This document shows positions 1 to 9,000 of a stretch of 64,000 nucleotides of DNA, piece after piece. Location: positions 2,604,001 to 2,668,000 of the forward strand of contig NZ_CP138920.1 in NCBI RefSeq assembly GCF_047123815.1. Reading direction: 5' to 3'. How positions within the stretch are numbered: position 1 is the first letter of the stretch; each line of letters begins with the position of its first letter. Source of the stretch: Maricaulis sp017643475. Its GTDB lineage: Bacteria; Pseudomonadota; Alphaproteobacteria; Caulobacterales; Maricaulaceae. The translations under genes and the position numbers were made by a program. Below the pieces are notes generated by a model. The model saw only the letters and a list, made by a program, of their open reading frames with translations, was not told the DNA's origin and did not search any database.

Positions 1-1389
1 CAGCAGAACGGTCTTGATGCCCAGCGCCTCAGCGACGCGGCAGGCGTGCTGGCCGCCGGCACCACCAAAGGCGGAGAGGGCATAGGCGGACGGGTTCACA
101 CCCTCGCCAATGGAGATCTGCTTGATGGCCTGGGCCATGCTCTCGACAGCGACGGCCAGGAAGCCTTCAGCGGCTGCTTCCGCACTCCCCAGCCCCATCT
201 GGTCTGCAAGCTCGTGCAGGCGGGCCCGGCTCGCCTCGATATCAAGCGGCGCATCGCTGTCGGGTCCGAAGACATGCGGGAACCAGTCCGGCTGGATCCG
301 TCCCAGCACGACATTGGCATCGGTCACGGCGGCGGGGCCGCCTCGACCATAGGCGGCCGGGCCGGGCATGGCACCGGCGCTTTCCGGGCCGACCCGGGCA
401 CGTTCACCGTCGAAATGGAGGATTGAGCCGCCGCCCGCCGCGACTGTGTGTACCGCCATCATCGGGGCGCGCAAGCGCTGGTCGGCCACAACAGTGTCCT
501 GCACCCGTTCAAAACGGTCTCCATCAAAGCGGGAGACGTCCGTTGACGTGCCGCCCATGTCAAAGCCGATCACCTTTGGATAGCCCGATGCCAGTGCCGT
601 CTTGGCCATGCCGACCACGCCGCCAGCGGGACCGGACAGCACGGCATCACGGGCATGGAAACTGTCTGCGGCAGTCAGCCCGCCGGACGACTGCATGAAA
701 TAGAGTGGTGTACCGTCAAGGCCCTTTGCGACCCGGCCGACATAGTCAAGAAGGACCGGGGTCAGATACGCGTCCAGCACCGTCGTCGAGGCACGCGGAA
801 CAATCTTGACCAGTGGGCTGGCCACGCTGGAGCGTACAATTGTGGTGAAGCCGATGCTTTCAGCCAGTTGCGCCGCCTGGTCTTCATGTTCGGCATTGGC
901 CCAGGCATGCATGAAACAGATGGCCACCGAGCGCATGCCATCTTCGAAGGCCTGGCGGAGTTCAGCTTCAACAGCATCAGCGGGCAGGGCGCGAAGCATC
1001 TTGCCGTTCGCATCGAGACGTTCGCTGACACCCGCAACACGATCATAGAGCGGATCCGGGCGACGCAGGTCCAGCGCAAAGATGTCCGGGCGTGTCTGGT
1101 CGCCAATGACCAGCAAGTCTTCGAAGCCAGCTGTGACAAGGAATAGTGTACGTTCACCCTTGCGTTCGAGGAGGGCGTTGGTGGCAACAGTCGTGCCCAT
1201 CTTCACAGCGGAGACATCTGCTCCGGCGGCGAGGCGGCGGACGCCTTCGCTGGCAGCGTCAACATAGTCCGGGCTTTCAGACAGTAGTTTGAGTGCCGTC
1301 AATTCGCCTGCGGGAGACCGGCCCAGCACATCGGTGAAAGTGCCACCCCGGTCGATCCAGAATTCCCAGCTGCCAGACCCTGCTGTCAC
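1..1389 (-). CDS. Hydantoinase/5-oxoprolinase family protein, 5' part (runs off left edge)
   Basis: ATP-dependent cleavage of 5-oxoproline or hydantoin-type rings is the family reaction; the exact substrate cannot be told here. The reading frame is open from a GTG at 1389-1387 (preceded by GGGAGAG) to base 1, giving 463 residues without the C-terminus. Visible family marks are the N-terminal phosphate-binding motif DRGGTFTDV at residues 13-21, the block MGTTVATNALLERKGE, and the acetate-kinase-fold motif GFDMGGTSTDVS. The N-terminal half matches HyuA; in close relatives HyuB is fused behind it (about 1200 residues in total), which the window cannot show. It is transcribed divergently from the co-chaperone gene at 1537. 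Identity as a hydantoinase/oxoprolinase is secure; calling it 5-oxoprolinase is inference. Confidence 0.88.
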   Translation of the reverse strand, partial: MTAGSGSWEFWIDRGGTFTDVLGRSPAGELTALKLLSESPDYVDAASEGVRRLAAGADVSAVKMGTTVATNALLERKGERTLFLVTAGFEDLLVIGDQTRPDIFALDLRRPDPLYDRVAGVSERLDANGKMLRALPADAVEAELRQAFEDGMRSVAICFMHAWANAEHEDQAAQLAESIGFTTIVRSSVASPLVKIVPRASTTVLDAYLTPVLLDYVGRVAKGLDGTPLYFMQSSGGLTAADSFHARDAVLSGPAGGVVGMAKTALASGYPKVIGFDMGGTSTDVSRFDGDRFERVQDTVVADQRLRAPMMAVHTVAAGGGSILHFDGERARVGPESAGAMPGPAAYGRGGPAAVTDANVVLGRIQPDWFPHVFGPDSDAPLDIEASRARLHELADQMGLGSAEAAAEGFLAVAVESMAQAIKQISIGEGVNPSAYALSAFGGAGGQHACRVAEALGIKTVLL

Positions 1390-1536
1390 ACGCGCTCTCC
1401 CTGTTCTCGGAGGCGAGCCTATCGAGGCGGATCAGGGGTGCAAGCGGCTTGTGCTGCATCCTGCGGAAATCCGTCGCACTTGCCCTCTGGCTTTTGAAGG
1501 GAGAGATTCCTAAATAACCTCGAGGACGGGAGAGAC

Positions 1537-2235
1537 ATGGGATTTTGGCGTAAGCTCGCAGCGCGACTTAAGGGCAAGGATTGTTTCCTGGCGTGCGACG
1601 GCTGTGATGATCCCAACGACCGCACGGTCGGTGATGCCGACTTTGCCATGGCCTTGATCGGGCTAGGCGCCAAGATGGCCAAGGCTGATGGTGTCGTCTC
1701 CCGTAGCGAGATCCGCGCGTTCTACGAAGTCTTTCGTCCGCCCCCGGAGGGCCGCGAGCCCCTGGACCGCGCTTTCGAACTGGCCATGCAGACCACGCTG
1801 GGGTTTGAAGGGTATGCGCGCCGCCTCGCACGTCGTTTCCGCTCCAATCCGGCGATGCTCGAAGATGTGATTGACGGGCTGTTCCATATCGCCAAGGCGG
1901 ATGGCGCAGTGACGTCCAGCGAAGAGCGTTTCCTGGAAGATGTCGCCGGAATTTTCGGCTTCAATGCGCGCGAGTTTCGTCGCATTCGCATGGGACATCT
2001 CGGGGCGCCGGATGACGATCCCTATGTGATCCTCGGCATCGAAGCGGATATTGCCGACGCCGATTTGAAGCGCGCCTATCGAAGAATCGCCTCCCAGAAC
2101 CATCCGGACCGAATGATCGCCCGAGGTGCGCCGCCGGAGGCACAACGCCTTGCAGGCGAAAAAATGGCTGTCATTAACCTCGCTTATGACCAAATTCTCA
2201 AGGAAAGAGGGTTAATTGTCGGTCTGTCCAATTGA
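1537..2235 (+). CDS. TerB/DnaJ domain co-chaperone (DjlA-like)
   Basis: A 232-residue protein with a TerB-like helical domain (about residues 30-150; two acidic repeats, AKADGVVSRSE and AKADGAVTSSEE) followed by a C-terminal J domain (about 165-225). The HPD tripeptide that stimulates Hsp70 ATPase is present at residues 189-191. This order is that of DjlA, a DnaK co-chaperone, but the N-terminal membrane anchor of the E. coli protein is missing, so the product is probably cytoplasmic. The start ATG follows GGGAGAG at ideal distance. It is the first of several plus-strand genes; the partner DnaK is not in the window. Confidence 0.88.
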   Translation: MGFWRKLAARLKGKDCFLACDGCDDPNDRTVGDADFAMALIGLGAKMAKADGVVSRSEIRAFYEVFRPPPEGREPLDRAFELAMQTTLGFEGYARRLARRFRSNPAMLEDVIDGLFHIAKADGAVTSSEERFLEDVAGIFGFNAREFRRIRMGHLGAPDDDPYVILGIEADIADADLKRAYRRIASQNHPDRMIARGAPPEAQRLAGEKMAVINLAYDQILKERGLIVGLSN

Positions 2236-2291
2236 CGTCGGCGTGTTTGATGCCAACATGTCGGGCAGAGGAAAGGACGTAACGCAAAGCA

Positions 2292-2687
2292 ATGACGAAC
2301 ACACAGAACTCTTCCGGACAGTTTTTCGGTAACGGCGCAGGCGGTTTCCTGCGCGATATTCTGGCGGCGGTTGTCGCGATCGCTGCGGCGGTGCTTGTGT
2401 TTGTACTCGCCATGATGCTGACCGCCGCCTTCCTGTTTGTCCTCGGCGCGGCCCTCATGGCCGCTGGCGTTTACTGGCTGTGGCGCAAGGTGAAGCGCCC
2501 GTCCGCCAAACGCGAATTTGGCGAGGATGGCGTCGAGATCCTGGTCGCAACCCGCGGCCCAAGGGCTGGACGGTTGACGGCACCGACCCGTCCAATTCCT
2601 GATACACATCAATGTGAATGGTCGAACACGAGCACGCTGATAGCGTGGCGACAATCGTGGAGTAACGAATGCGCCGTGTTCTTCTAG
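2292..2687 (+). CDS. Small membrane protein, unknown; 3' end probably frameshifted
   Basis: The frame opens with a polar start, then two adjacent hydrophobic helices (about residues 19-60), then a basic cytoplasmic stretch ending near EDGVEILVATRGP. From about base 2548 the in-frame translation becomes low-quality sequence and overruns the start of the next gene by 19 bp. In the +1 frame the same DNA reads KGWTVDGTDPSNS and stops at 2602, which looks like the natural C-terminus. One missing base near 2550 would restore a protein of about 104 residues. This could be a true mutation or a sequencing error. Function unknown. Confidence 0.6.
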   Translation: MTNTQNSSGQFFGNGAGGFLRDILAAVVAIAAAVLVFVLAMMLTAAFLFVLGAALMAAGVYWLWRKVKRPSAKREFGEDGVEILVATRGPRAGRLTAPTRPIPDTHQCEWSNTSTLIAWRQSWSNECAVFF

Positions 2688-3904
2688 TCCTCGCCATCCT
2701 GCTGCCGCTGTTGCTGGTCGGCTGTGTCAGCATGGCGCTTCCCAAAGTGTCGTCCCGCGAGGCCGGAGAGCCGGTCCAGCCCGACATTTCCACCATGGCC
2801 GCAAGCCGCGAGGTCTGGGAGGCGCAACGCCCGGAGCTGGCGCGCCTGTTCCAAAGTGAGGTTTTTGGTACCTATCCTGACCACGCTGTCACCCAGGTCC
2901 TTGATCGCCGAGTGATTGACGTCGATGCCTATCAGGGACGGGGCGTTCTGGAGGACTGGCATTTGTCGATGGCGGGTTTCGAGACCTATGTCGCGACTGT
3001 GCGCCCGAAAGGGATTGAGGGGCCGGTCCCCACCATCATCATGCAGATGTTCTGTGGCACGCGTGCGGCTCTTGGCGGCCATGAAGAGATGCGGCAAATG
3101 CCCGGTGCGCCCAATTGTGATGGGTCGGCCTGGATGACTGTGCCCATGTTGTGGATCTTCGGCGAGCATATCGCCGAGCCACCGGTGGCCGACATTCTGG
3201 ATGCCGGTTACGCCGTCGCCTTTGTCTTTGCCGGTGATATCGTGCCGGACAGTTCCTCGCGTGCACCAGCGTCCCTGGAGCGTCTGATCCCAGAGGGCGA
3301 TGGTGGTGCGATTGCAGCCTGGGCCTGGGTCTATTCCCGTGTCATCGATGTGCTGGATGATGCCCCGGAGTTCGATGAGGCGCGCACGGCTGTCTGGGGC
3401 CATTCGCGAAATGGCAAGTCGGCACTTCTGGTCGCGGCTTTCGACGAGCGTGTCGACCTGGTTATTGCCCACCAGGCTGGTACCGGTGGCACGACCTTGT
3501 CGCGCAGCCATAACGGCGAGAGCATCGCCCAGATCACCGATGGCTATCCGCACTGGTTTGCCCCGAACTATGCGGGGTATGCCGGCCGCGAGGACCAGCT
3601 TCCGGTCGACCAGCATCAGCTGATCGCCTTGATGGCTCCGCGTCCACTCATGATCGGAGGGGCCTGGCGGGATGCCTGGTCCGACCCAACGGGAAGTTTC
3701 CGTGCGGCCCAGGCCGCCAATCCGGTTTATGCGCTTTACGGTTCGGACGGTTTGAGCCAGGCGTCTATGGGCGATTTTGATCCGGAAGCGGATATTGCCC
3801 AATTCATGCGCCGCGGTCTGCATGGCGTACGTCCCGGTGACTGGCGCGCCTTCCTGGCATTCCTGGACGCGCATTTCGAGCCGGAGCGGCGCCCCGCTCA
3901 GTAA
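2669..3904 (+). CDS. CE15-like (glucuronoyl esterase type) alpha/beta hydrolase lipoprotein
   Basis: A 411-residue envelope protein. The N-terminus is a lipoprotein signal (hydrophobic run ending LLVGC, Cys 19), so it is probably anchored in the outer membrane facing the periplasm. The nucleophile elbow GHSRNGKSAL lies at residues 244-253 with Ser246 as nucleophile; this is the G-x-S-R-x-G-K form typical of carbohydrate esterase family 15, which cuts 4-O-methyl-glucuronoyl esters between lignin and xylan. The later blocks LPVDQHQLIALMAPRP and RRGLHG (candidate catalytic His) also fit CE15. Marine bacteria often carry CE15-like enzymes with untested substrates, so a carbohydrate-ester target is inference. 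Confidence 0.78.
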   Translation: MRRVLLVLAILLPLLLVGCVSMALPKVSSREAGEPVQPDISTMAASREVWEAQRPELARLFQSEVFGTYPDHAVTQVLDRRVIDVDAYQGRGVLEDWHLSMAGFETYVATVRPKGIEGPVPTIIMQMFCGTRAALGGHEEMRQMPGAPNCDGSAWMTVPMLWIFGEHIAEPPVADILDAGYAVAFVFAGDIVPDSSSRAPASLERLIPEGDGGAIAAWAWVYSRVIDVLDDAPEFDEARTAVWGHSRNGKSALLVAAFDERVDLVIAHQAGTGGTTLSRSHNGESIAQITDGYPHWFAPNYAGYAGREDQLPVDQHQLIALMAPRPLMIGGAWRDAWSDPTGSFRAAQAANPVYALYGSDGLSQASMGDFDPEADIAQFMRRGLHGVRPGDWRAFLAFLDAHFEPERRPAQ

Positions 3905-3942
3905 ACGCTTGTCTCGCACGCCGACGCGCGCGAAGAAGACGT

Positions 3943-4857
3943 ATGAAATTGCGCGATTTTCTCGCCCTGGTCGCGGTTTGCGTCGTGTGGGGCCTCAATT
4001 TTGTGGTGGCAAAGTTTTCGGTGACGGGCGCCCCGGGCTGGGTCCCGGGCTTTGAAGGCAGTCCGCCGATCTTTTTTGCCTTCCTGCGGTTCGCTCTTCT
4101 TTATGCGTTCCTGGCGCCGTGGTTGCGCCCGGGTCCGACGGATATGAAGACCATGATCGGCGTCGCCCTGTGTATGGGCGCGCTGCAGTACGTCCTGATT
4201 TTTCTCGGGCTTCAGACGGCCACACCCTCCGGGATGGCCATCGCCCTCCAGCTCGGCGTGCCGTTTGCGACCATACTTTCGGTATTCATGCTGAAGGAAC
4301 AGATCGGAAAATTCCGTCTCGTCGGCATAGTCATAGCGTTTGGCGGAATCATGTTGGTCGTCGTCGATCCGCAGGGCGCCACACTGGAGCTCGGATTGAT
4401 GATCGGAGTTGCAGCTGCCTTTGTCGGGGCGCTCGGCATGATCCTTGTCAAACGCATGCCACTCGATTCCATTCGCATGCAGGCCTGGATCGGCTTGATT
4501 TCCTGGCCGCCCCTCCTGGTGCTTTCACTCGTGACCGAACAGGACCAGATCTCGTCTGCGCTTTCTGGTGGATGGCCGTTTCTCGCGGCGCTCCTCTTTA
4601 CCGTCGTGCTGGTCAACATATTCGGGCACGGCGTGTTCTATAATTTGCTGCAAAAATATGATGCGACGCTGATCGCGCCGTTGACCCTGATGGCACCGCT
4701 GGTCGGGGTCATTTCCGGTCTGGTGATCACGCATGATCCGGTCGGCTGGCAATTGCTGGTGGGCGGTGGTTTGACGCTGACGGGTGTGGGCATCATCGCC
4801 TTCCGCCAGAACAAGAAACTGCCTACCGCAGGTCTGGCCCGGGAGAAGACGCTGTGA
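3943..4857 (+). CDS. EamA/DMT family transporter
   Basis: A 304-residue, very hydrophobic protein with about ten membrane helices in two repeats, each an EamA domain (first from about residue 5, opening VCVVWGLNFVVAKFSV; second from about residue 150). Members export amino acids and other metabolites across the inner membrane; the substrate cannot be read from the sequence, although this subtype resembles the O-acetylserine/cysteine exporter group. The start ATG follows GAAGAAG. Its stop overlaps the GTG start of the amidase gene (GTGA), suggesting coupled translation. Confidence 0.88.
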   Translation: MKLRDFLALVAVCVVWGLNFVVAKFSVTGAPGWVPGFEGSPPIFFAFLRFALLYAFLAPWLRPGPTDMKTMIGVALCMGALQYVLIFLGLQTATPSGMAIALQLGVPFATILSVFMLKEQIGKFRLVGIVIAFGGIMLVVVDPQGATLELGLMIGVAAAFVGALGMILVKRMPLDSIRMQAWIGLISWPPLLVLSLVTEQDQISSALSGGWPFLAALLFTVVLVNIFGHGVFYNLLQKYDATLIAPLTLMAPLVGVISGLVITHDPVGWQLLVGGGLTLTGVGIIAFRQNKKLPTAGLAREKTL

Positions 4858-5528
4858 GCCTGGACGTCATCGCTGCCCCGTCGCCGAATTTCAACGATCG
4901 CAAACTGCCGATCTCGCTGATCATCCTCCATTATACCGGCATGGAAACCGGCCGGGTTGCGCTGGAGCGGATGTGTGATCCGAACGCCCAGGTGTCAGCG
5001 CACTACATGGTCGAGGAAGATGGGCGCATTTTCCAGCTTGTCGCGGACGACAAACGGGCCTGGCACGCCGGCGTCAGTTATTGGCAAGGCGAGCGAGATA
5101 TCAATTCTGCCTCGATTGGCGTGGAGATCGTCAACGGGGGGCATGATTTCGGTCTGCCGGAATATCCGGCGCAGCAGGTCGCGGCGGTGTGCTTGCTTGT
5201 GGACGAGCTGATGAGACGGCACGGGCTGAAGCCTCGACAGGTGATCGGCCATTCCGACATTGCCGTTGATCGCAAGCAAGATCCTGGTGAGCATTTTCCA
5301 TGGACTGTGCTCGAAGGCAGGGGGCTTGCGGTGCAACTGCGCGGGGAGGCGGCAAGCGATACGCTGCTGTCGGATCTCGAACGCGCCGGTTATGATCCGG
5401 AAGCCGACCAAGAGGATGTCGTCCGCGCCTTCCAGCGCAGGCATCGGCCATTACAAGTGGACGGGCGGGTTGACGGCGAAACGTCGGCGCTTGTCGCAGC
5501 GGCTGCGGCAATATACGGCCGAAAATAA
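4854..5528 (+). CDS. N-acetylmuramoyl-L-alanine amidase, amidase_2 (AmiD-like) with peptidoglycan-binding domain
   Basis: A 224-residue zinc amidase that cuts the bond between N-acetylmuramic acid and the stem peptide, in wall turnover or muropeptide recycling. The three zinc ligands of the AmiD/AmpD fold are visible: His26 (in LHYTG), His133 (in GHSDIA) and Asp143 (in DPGEHFPW). Residues about 165-220 form a PGBD-type peptidoglycan-binding domain. No signal peptide is seen: the start is GTG at 4854 inside the stop of the transporter gene, so the product may be cytoplasmic like AmpD, or the true start may differ. Confidence 0.9.
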   Translation: MSLDVIAAPSPNFNDRKLPISLIILHYTGMETGRVALERMCDPNAQVSAHYMVEEDGRIFQLVADDKRAWHAGVSYWQGERDINSASIGVEIVNGGHDFGLPEYPAQQVAAVCLLVDELMRRHGLKPRQVIGHSDIAVDRKQDPGEHFPWTVLEGRGLAVQLRGEAASDTLLSDLERAGYDPEADQEDVVRAFQRRHRPLQVDGRVDGETSALVAAAAAIYGRK

Positions 5529-5591
5529 CAAGGGAACGATGAATGCCTTCACCGTCCCCCCGCCACCCAGATCGGGTGGAACGTCTCATGA

Positions 5592-5639
5592 GTGCTCGTG
5601 ACTTCACTCCCAGAGACTAGCCGGAACTCTAGAAATTCC
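5592..5639. repeat. Direct repeat copy A (partner at 5990-6037)
   Basis: A 48-bp segment matching 5990-6037 at 42 of 48 positions, the first 19 bases identical. Copy B spans the last codons and stop of the TonB receptor gene; copy A carries the equivalent stop-codon region (CTAGAAATTCC) with no receptor gene beside it. Its CCGGAA and TTCCGG ends (5621-5641) also form a short inverted repeat. It looks like a duplicated or recombined receptor gene end. Confidence 0.75.
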
Positions 5640-5808
5640 GGATTCTTCAAACTCTTTCGGGGTGCGACATCCTCGTACATAAACGTGCACGAAACATTTC
5701 GAGCTACGCAGTGACCAACGCAGGATCCCACCGGGGTGCCGCCATCCCAGATCTTGTGCTGTCATATAATGCTAGAAACCTTGATGTCGAGTGTAGATGC
5801 AAAAACAA

Positions 5809-5879
5809 ATTGCCGCTCATCGGGGCGGGGTAAGACGCGACAGCCAATGTCTGCATGTTTACCCGCGATGAGCGGCAAT
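5809..5879 (-). ncRNA. Long structured hairpin, possible small RNA end or second terminator
   Basis: A perfect 14-bp inverted repeat (5809-5822 against 5866-5879) encloses a second stem (GGGTAA 5828-5833 against TTACCC 5859-5864) and a loop of about 24 nt. Read on the minus strand the outer stem is followed at once by TTGTTTTT, as in an intrinsic terminator. It lies downstream of the receptor terminator at 5924-5954, so it may end read-through transcripts, or be the 3' end of a separate RNA. No promoter was identified. Confidence 0.45.
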
Positions 5880-5923
5880 CTGATTTTCACGGCCGGAGGG
5901 CAATTCCGGCTACCCTTTTGAAA

Positions 5924-5954
5924 CAAAAAGGGCGGTGGTTTGAACCACCGCCCC
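5924..5954 (-). terminator. Rho-independent terminator of the TonB receptor gene
   Basis: GGGCGGTGG at 5930-5938 pairs with CCACCGCCC at 5945-5953 around a 6-nt loop. On the minus strand the stem is followed by five T residues (5929-5925). It lies about 75 bp past the receptor stop codon. Confidence 0.85.
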
Positions 5955-5989
5955 TTCGCTACCTCGGAGGGAGGTAATTCGCCCGTTGG

Positions 5990-6037
5990 GTGCTCGTGAC
6001 TTCACTCCTAGGGGCTAACTGGAACTCTAGAAATCCC
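5990..6037. repeat. Direct repeat copy B, overlapping the 3' end of the TonB receptor gene
   Basis: Partner of 5592-5639 (42 of 48 bases identical, 398 bp apart). It includes the stop codon and last residues (WDF) of the receptor gene and 37 bp of its 3' flank. Confidence 0.75.
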
Positions 6038-9000
6038 AGCTGAGACCGAAGCGTACGGAACGCGGAGCCTGGTAGCCAGACGCCAAGCCGTAGCGCGGGT
6101 TAGCCTCGTTGACGTACGGTGCAACGCCCGGAGCCGTAGCGGAGCTGTCACCAAACTCATAGATATCCGTTACGCCATCAGCATTGAGAACGTTGAAGAT
6201 ATCCATGCGCAGGGTCGGCTCACCCGGATACGGCAGGTTGGTCGGACGGTAGATGAAGGACAGGTCGAAGTTATACGTCCAGTCACTTTCCAGCTGAGAG
6301 CCACGCGGCGTCAGCTCACCACCACAGTACCAGGAAGAGGCACCGTATTCGTACGCAAACGCGTCAGTCGGGTGGTAACCGATACAACCGAAGGAACGCG
6401 GAGACGTCGCGTTGAAGCGACCGCCAACCGTGAACATTTCGTTGACCTGGTAGGAACCCCACAGCTTGAACTTGTGCGTACGGTGGTTCGGCAGGTCGCC
6501 GTTGGCACCGTCCGTCAGGCCCGGCTGGTCGAAGTCCTGGGTGATGCCTGCATCGTCCTGACCGTTGTCAGACTTTACAGAGCCCTCGTAGTTACCTTCG
6601 GAGCTGGAGATCGTCCAGGAACCGTGCAGGTCCCAACCATTGTCGAACTGACGGTCAAAGGTCAGCTCGAGCGCGGTATAGGTACGCTCTGCAGCCGGAT
6701 AGCCAAGGTCAGCCGCAGACAGCTCAACTTGCTGATCCAGTTCCGGAAGATAGACATTCATGTCTTCGCCCGGGTTGGTCAGGACATACTGGTGGAAACC
6801 AGACCAAACGTCGGAACACGGCGTGCCACCCACGTCGATACCATTGGCATCACAGTAGGCGATGACAGCGGCGTCGATAGCAACGTCCTCGAGGGTCGAG
6901 CCCAGATCACGGTGCGTGAAGGACAGGCCGAAGTCCCAAAGGTCGTTCATGGTCCAGCGACCGCCCAGGATGATCTCGTCGACATACATCGGGTCGAGAT
7001 TGGCATCCGTCGTGGAACGCGTATCCGGAACAGAACCGTCACCGAAGACCTGCTCGTAGAAGTTGCCCGTTACGCCACCGACAAAGGTCGGAACGAAGTT
7101 CGCATCAACTGCGGAGTAGTCATACCAGCGGTGGATATAGGTTTCGCCGCCAGCCATACGAATGTTGGTGTTCGTGGCAACCGGCAGGTAGTAGCGGCCC
7201 CAGGAACCGAACAGTTCCAGGTTTCCGTCACCCCAGACGTCATAGGCAGCCTGGATGCGCGGAGCCAGCTGGTTGCTGATTTCCGTGAACGTTTCGTCGT
7301 CCGAGTTGCGGTTGTCGAACGTTTCGTTACGCAGACCCAGGTTCAAGGTCAGCTGATCGGTGATCTGCCAGGAGTCCTGGATGTAGAACGCGGTTTGGAT
7401 GGTCGTGAACGAACCACCAACCGAGTAATCACGCCAACGGACACACGGATCGCCGGTCAGGGCAACGCCACCGTTCGCACGGTAGATGTCACAATAGGCG
7501 CCGTCACCGTACAGGTAGTAAGCACCACCGGAGTTGATGACAGATGCGTCAGCCGTCAGTTCCTCACGGTCAACACCGATACGGATCTGGTGCTCACCCA
7601 TGAAATTGGCAAACAGGTCGAGGTCGGCGCGGAACAGTTCGCGGGAATCTTCACCTTCAGAGATGGAGAAGTTGACCCAGTCACCCTGGCGGATGAAGCC
7701 CGTGCCCGTTTCGTAACGGTAGGTTGCCGGCAGATCGTCGGCAGAGGACTTGGACGTCTGACCGAAGGTCTGCTGACCATATGTGACAGAGAGCGTTGCC
7801 CAATCCGTCAGCTCTCCGGTGTAGTTTGCGATGAAGATGTCGCCGCCCTCGAGGGAGTAGCCTTCACCGTTGTAGGTTTCGCTGATGACGTTGCGGTCTT
7901 CGTAGCTGTCATAGCCAATATCATAGGTATTGGTGACAACACGACGGTCATCCGAGAACGCCGTCAGGCCGAGCGTGTGGCCTTCGAACAGGTTGGCGTC
8001 CAGCTTGATGCCCCAGAACGGATCTTCATCGACCGTTTCGAAGCGCTGACCGGAGGTCTGCTCGAAATTGATGTTGGAGTTCACGTATTCGAAGTTACGC
8101 GGAGAATACATCGCGTAGAAGAAGACGCGGTCTTCAACGATCGGACCGGACGCGTAGATGTTCATTTCCTGGCTGGTACGCTGGTCCAGGTCATTCGTCT
8201 GCGAGAAGGTGTTCGGAGAATCTTCGCGAAGTTCATCCGGGGAATAGAAGATGTTGAAGCCCCAGTGGAACTCGTTCGTACCGGAACGGGTTACTGCGTT
8301 GACAACACCACCCGTTGAACGGCCGAATTCAGCCTGGTAACCACCGGTCTTGACTTCGACCTGTTCGTAGAACTGGAACGGGATCGTGGACGCGCCAAGG
8401 AAGTTACGGAAGTTCGTAACGTTCATGCCGTTGATGTAGAAGGCGTTCTCACCAACAGAGGAACCACCGATGGAGGTGCCGCCGAACGCGGTGTCACCAG
8501 CAACGGTACCCGGAGCCAGCTGAGCCAGAGAGTCGATGTCACGGCCAACCGGGATCTGCTCGAAGATTTCGTCAACGTCGATGGTCAGGCCGGTCTCGGC
8601 GACCTGGAAGGTATTGGTCTGAACAGCCGTACCCGTAACCGTGATGACATCGGCGGTGGAAGAGCCAGCAGCCAGCGCGAAGGTGTAGTCAGACGTGCTA
8701 CCGACGGAAACGCGCACAGCGTCGTCAGAGATCGATTGGTAACCGTCACGGCTGATGGTGATCGAGTGATTGCCGACAGCAAGGCGGCCGACAAAGAAGC
8801 TACCGTCCGCGCCGGTCGTTGCAGAACGAACCGAGCCACGTGCGGTATCGACGACGCGAACTGTCGCGCCGGCGACCGGGTTACCAGCCGTATCAACGAC
8901 GGTACCCTGTACAGCACCGGTCGTATACGACTGGGCTGAGGCAACAGGTGCCAGAACAGCGGTCGTAGAGACTGCTGCGCCGAGCACCAGACCGACAGAA

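Noticed and set aside
2684..3919. A 411-codon open frame antisense to the esterase gene
   Set aside because: It is a shadow of the third-position GC bias of the esterase; the plus-strand protein has a signal peptide and a catalytic motif.
5736..5921. A 61-codon plus-strand frame in the gap before the TonB receptor
   Set aside because: It has no ribosome site, no domain and runs through the long hairpin, so it is probably non-coding.
6372..8318. A 648-codon open frame antisense to the TonB receptor gene
   Set aside because: The composition is biased toward Arg, Val and Thr without any domain, and it exactly mirrors the codon bias of the receptor gene on the other strand. The receptor has clear homology signals.
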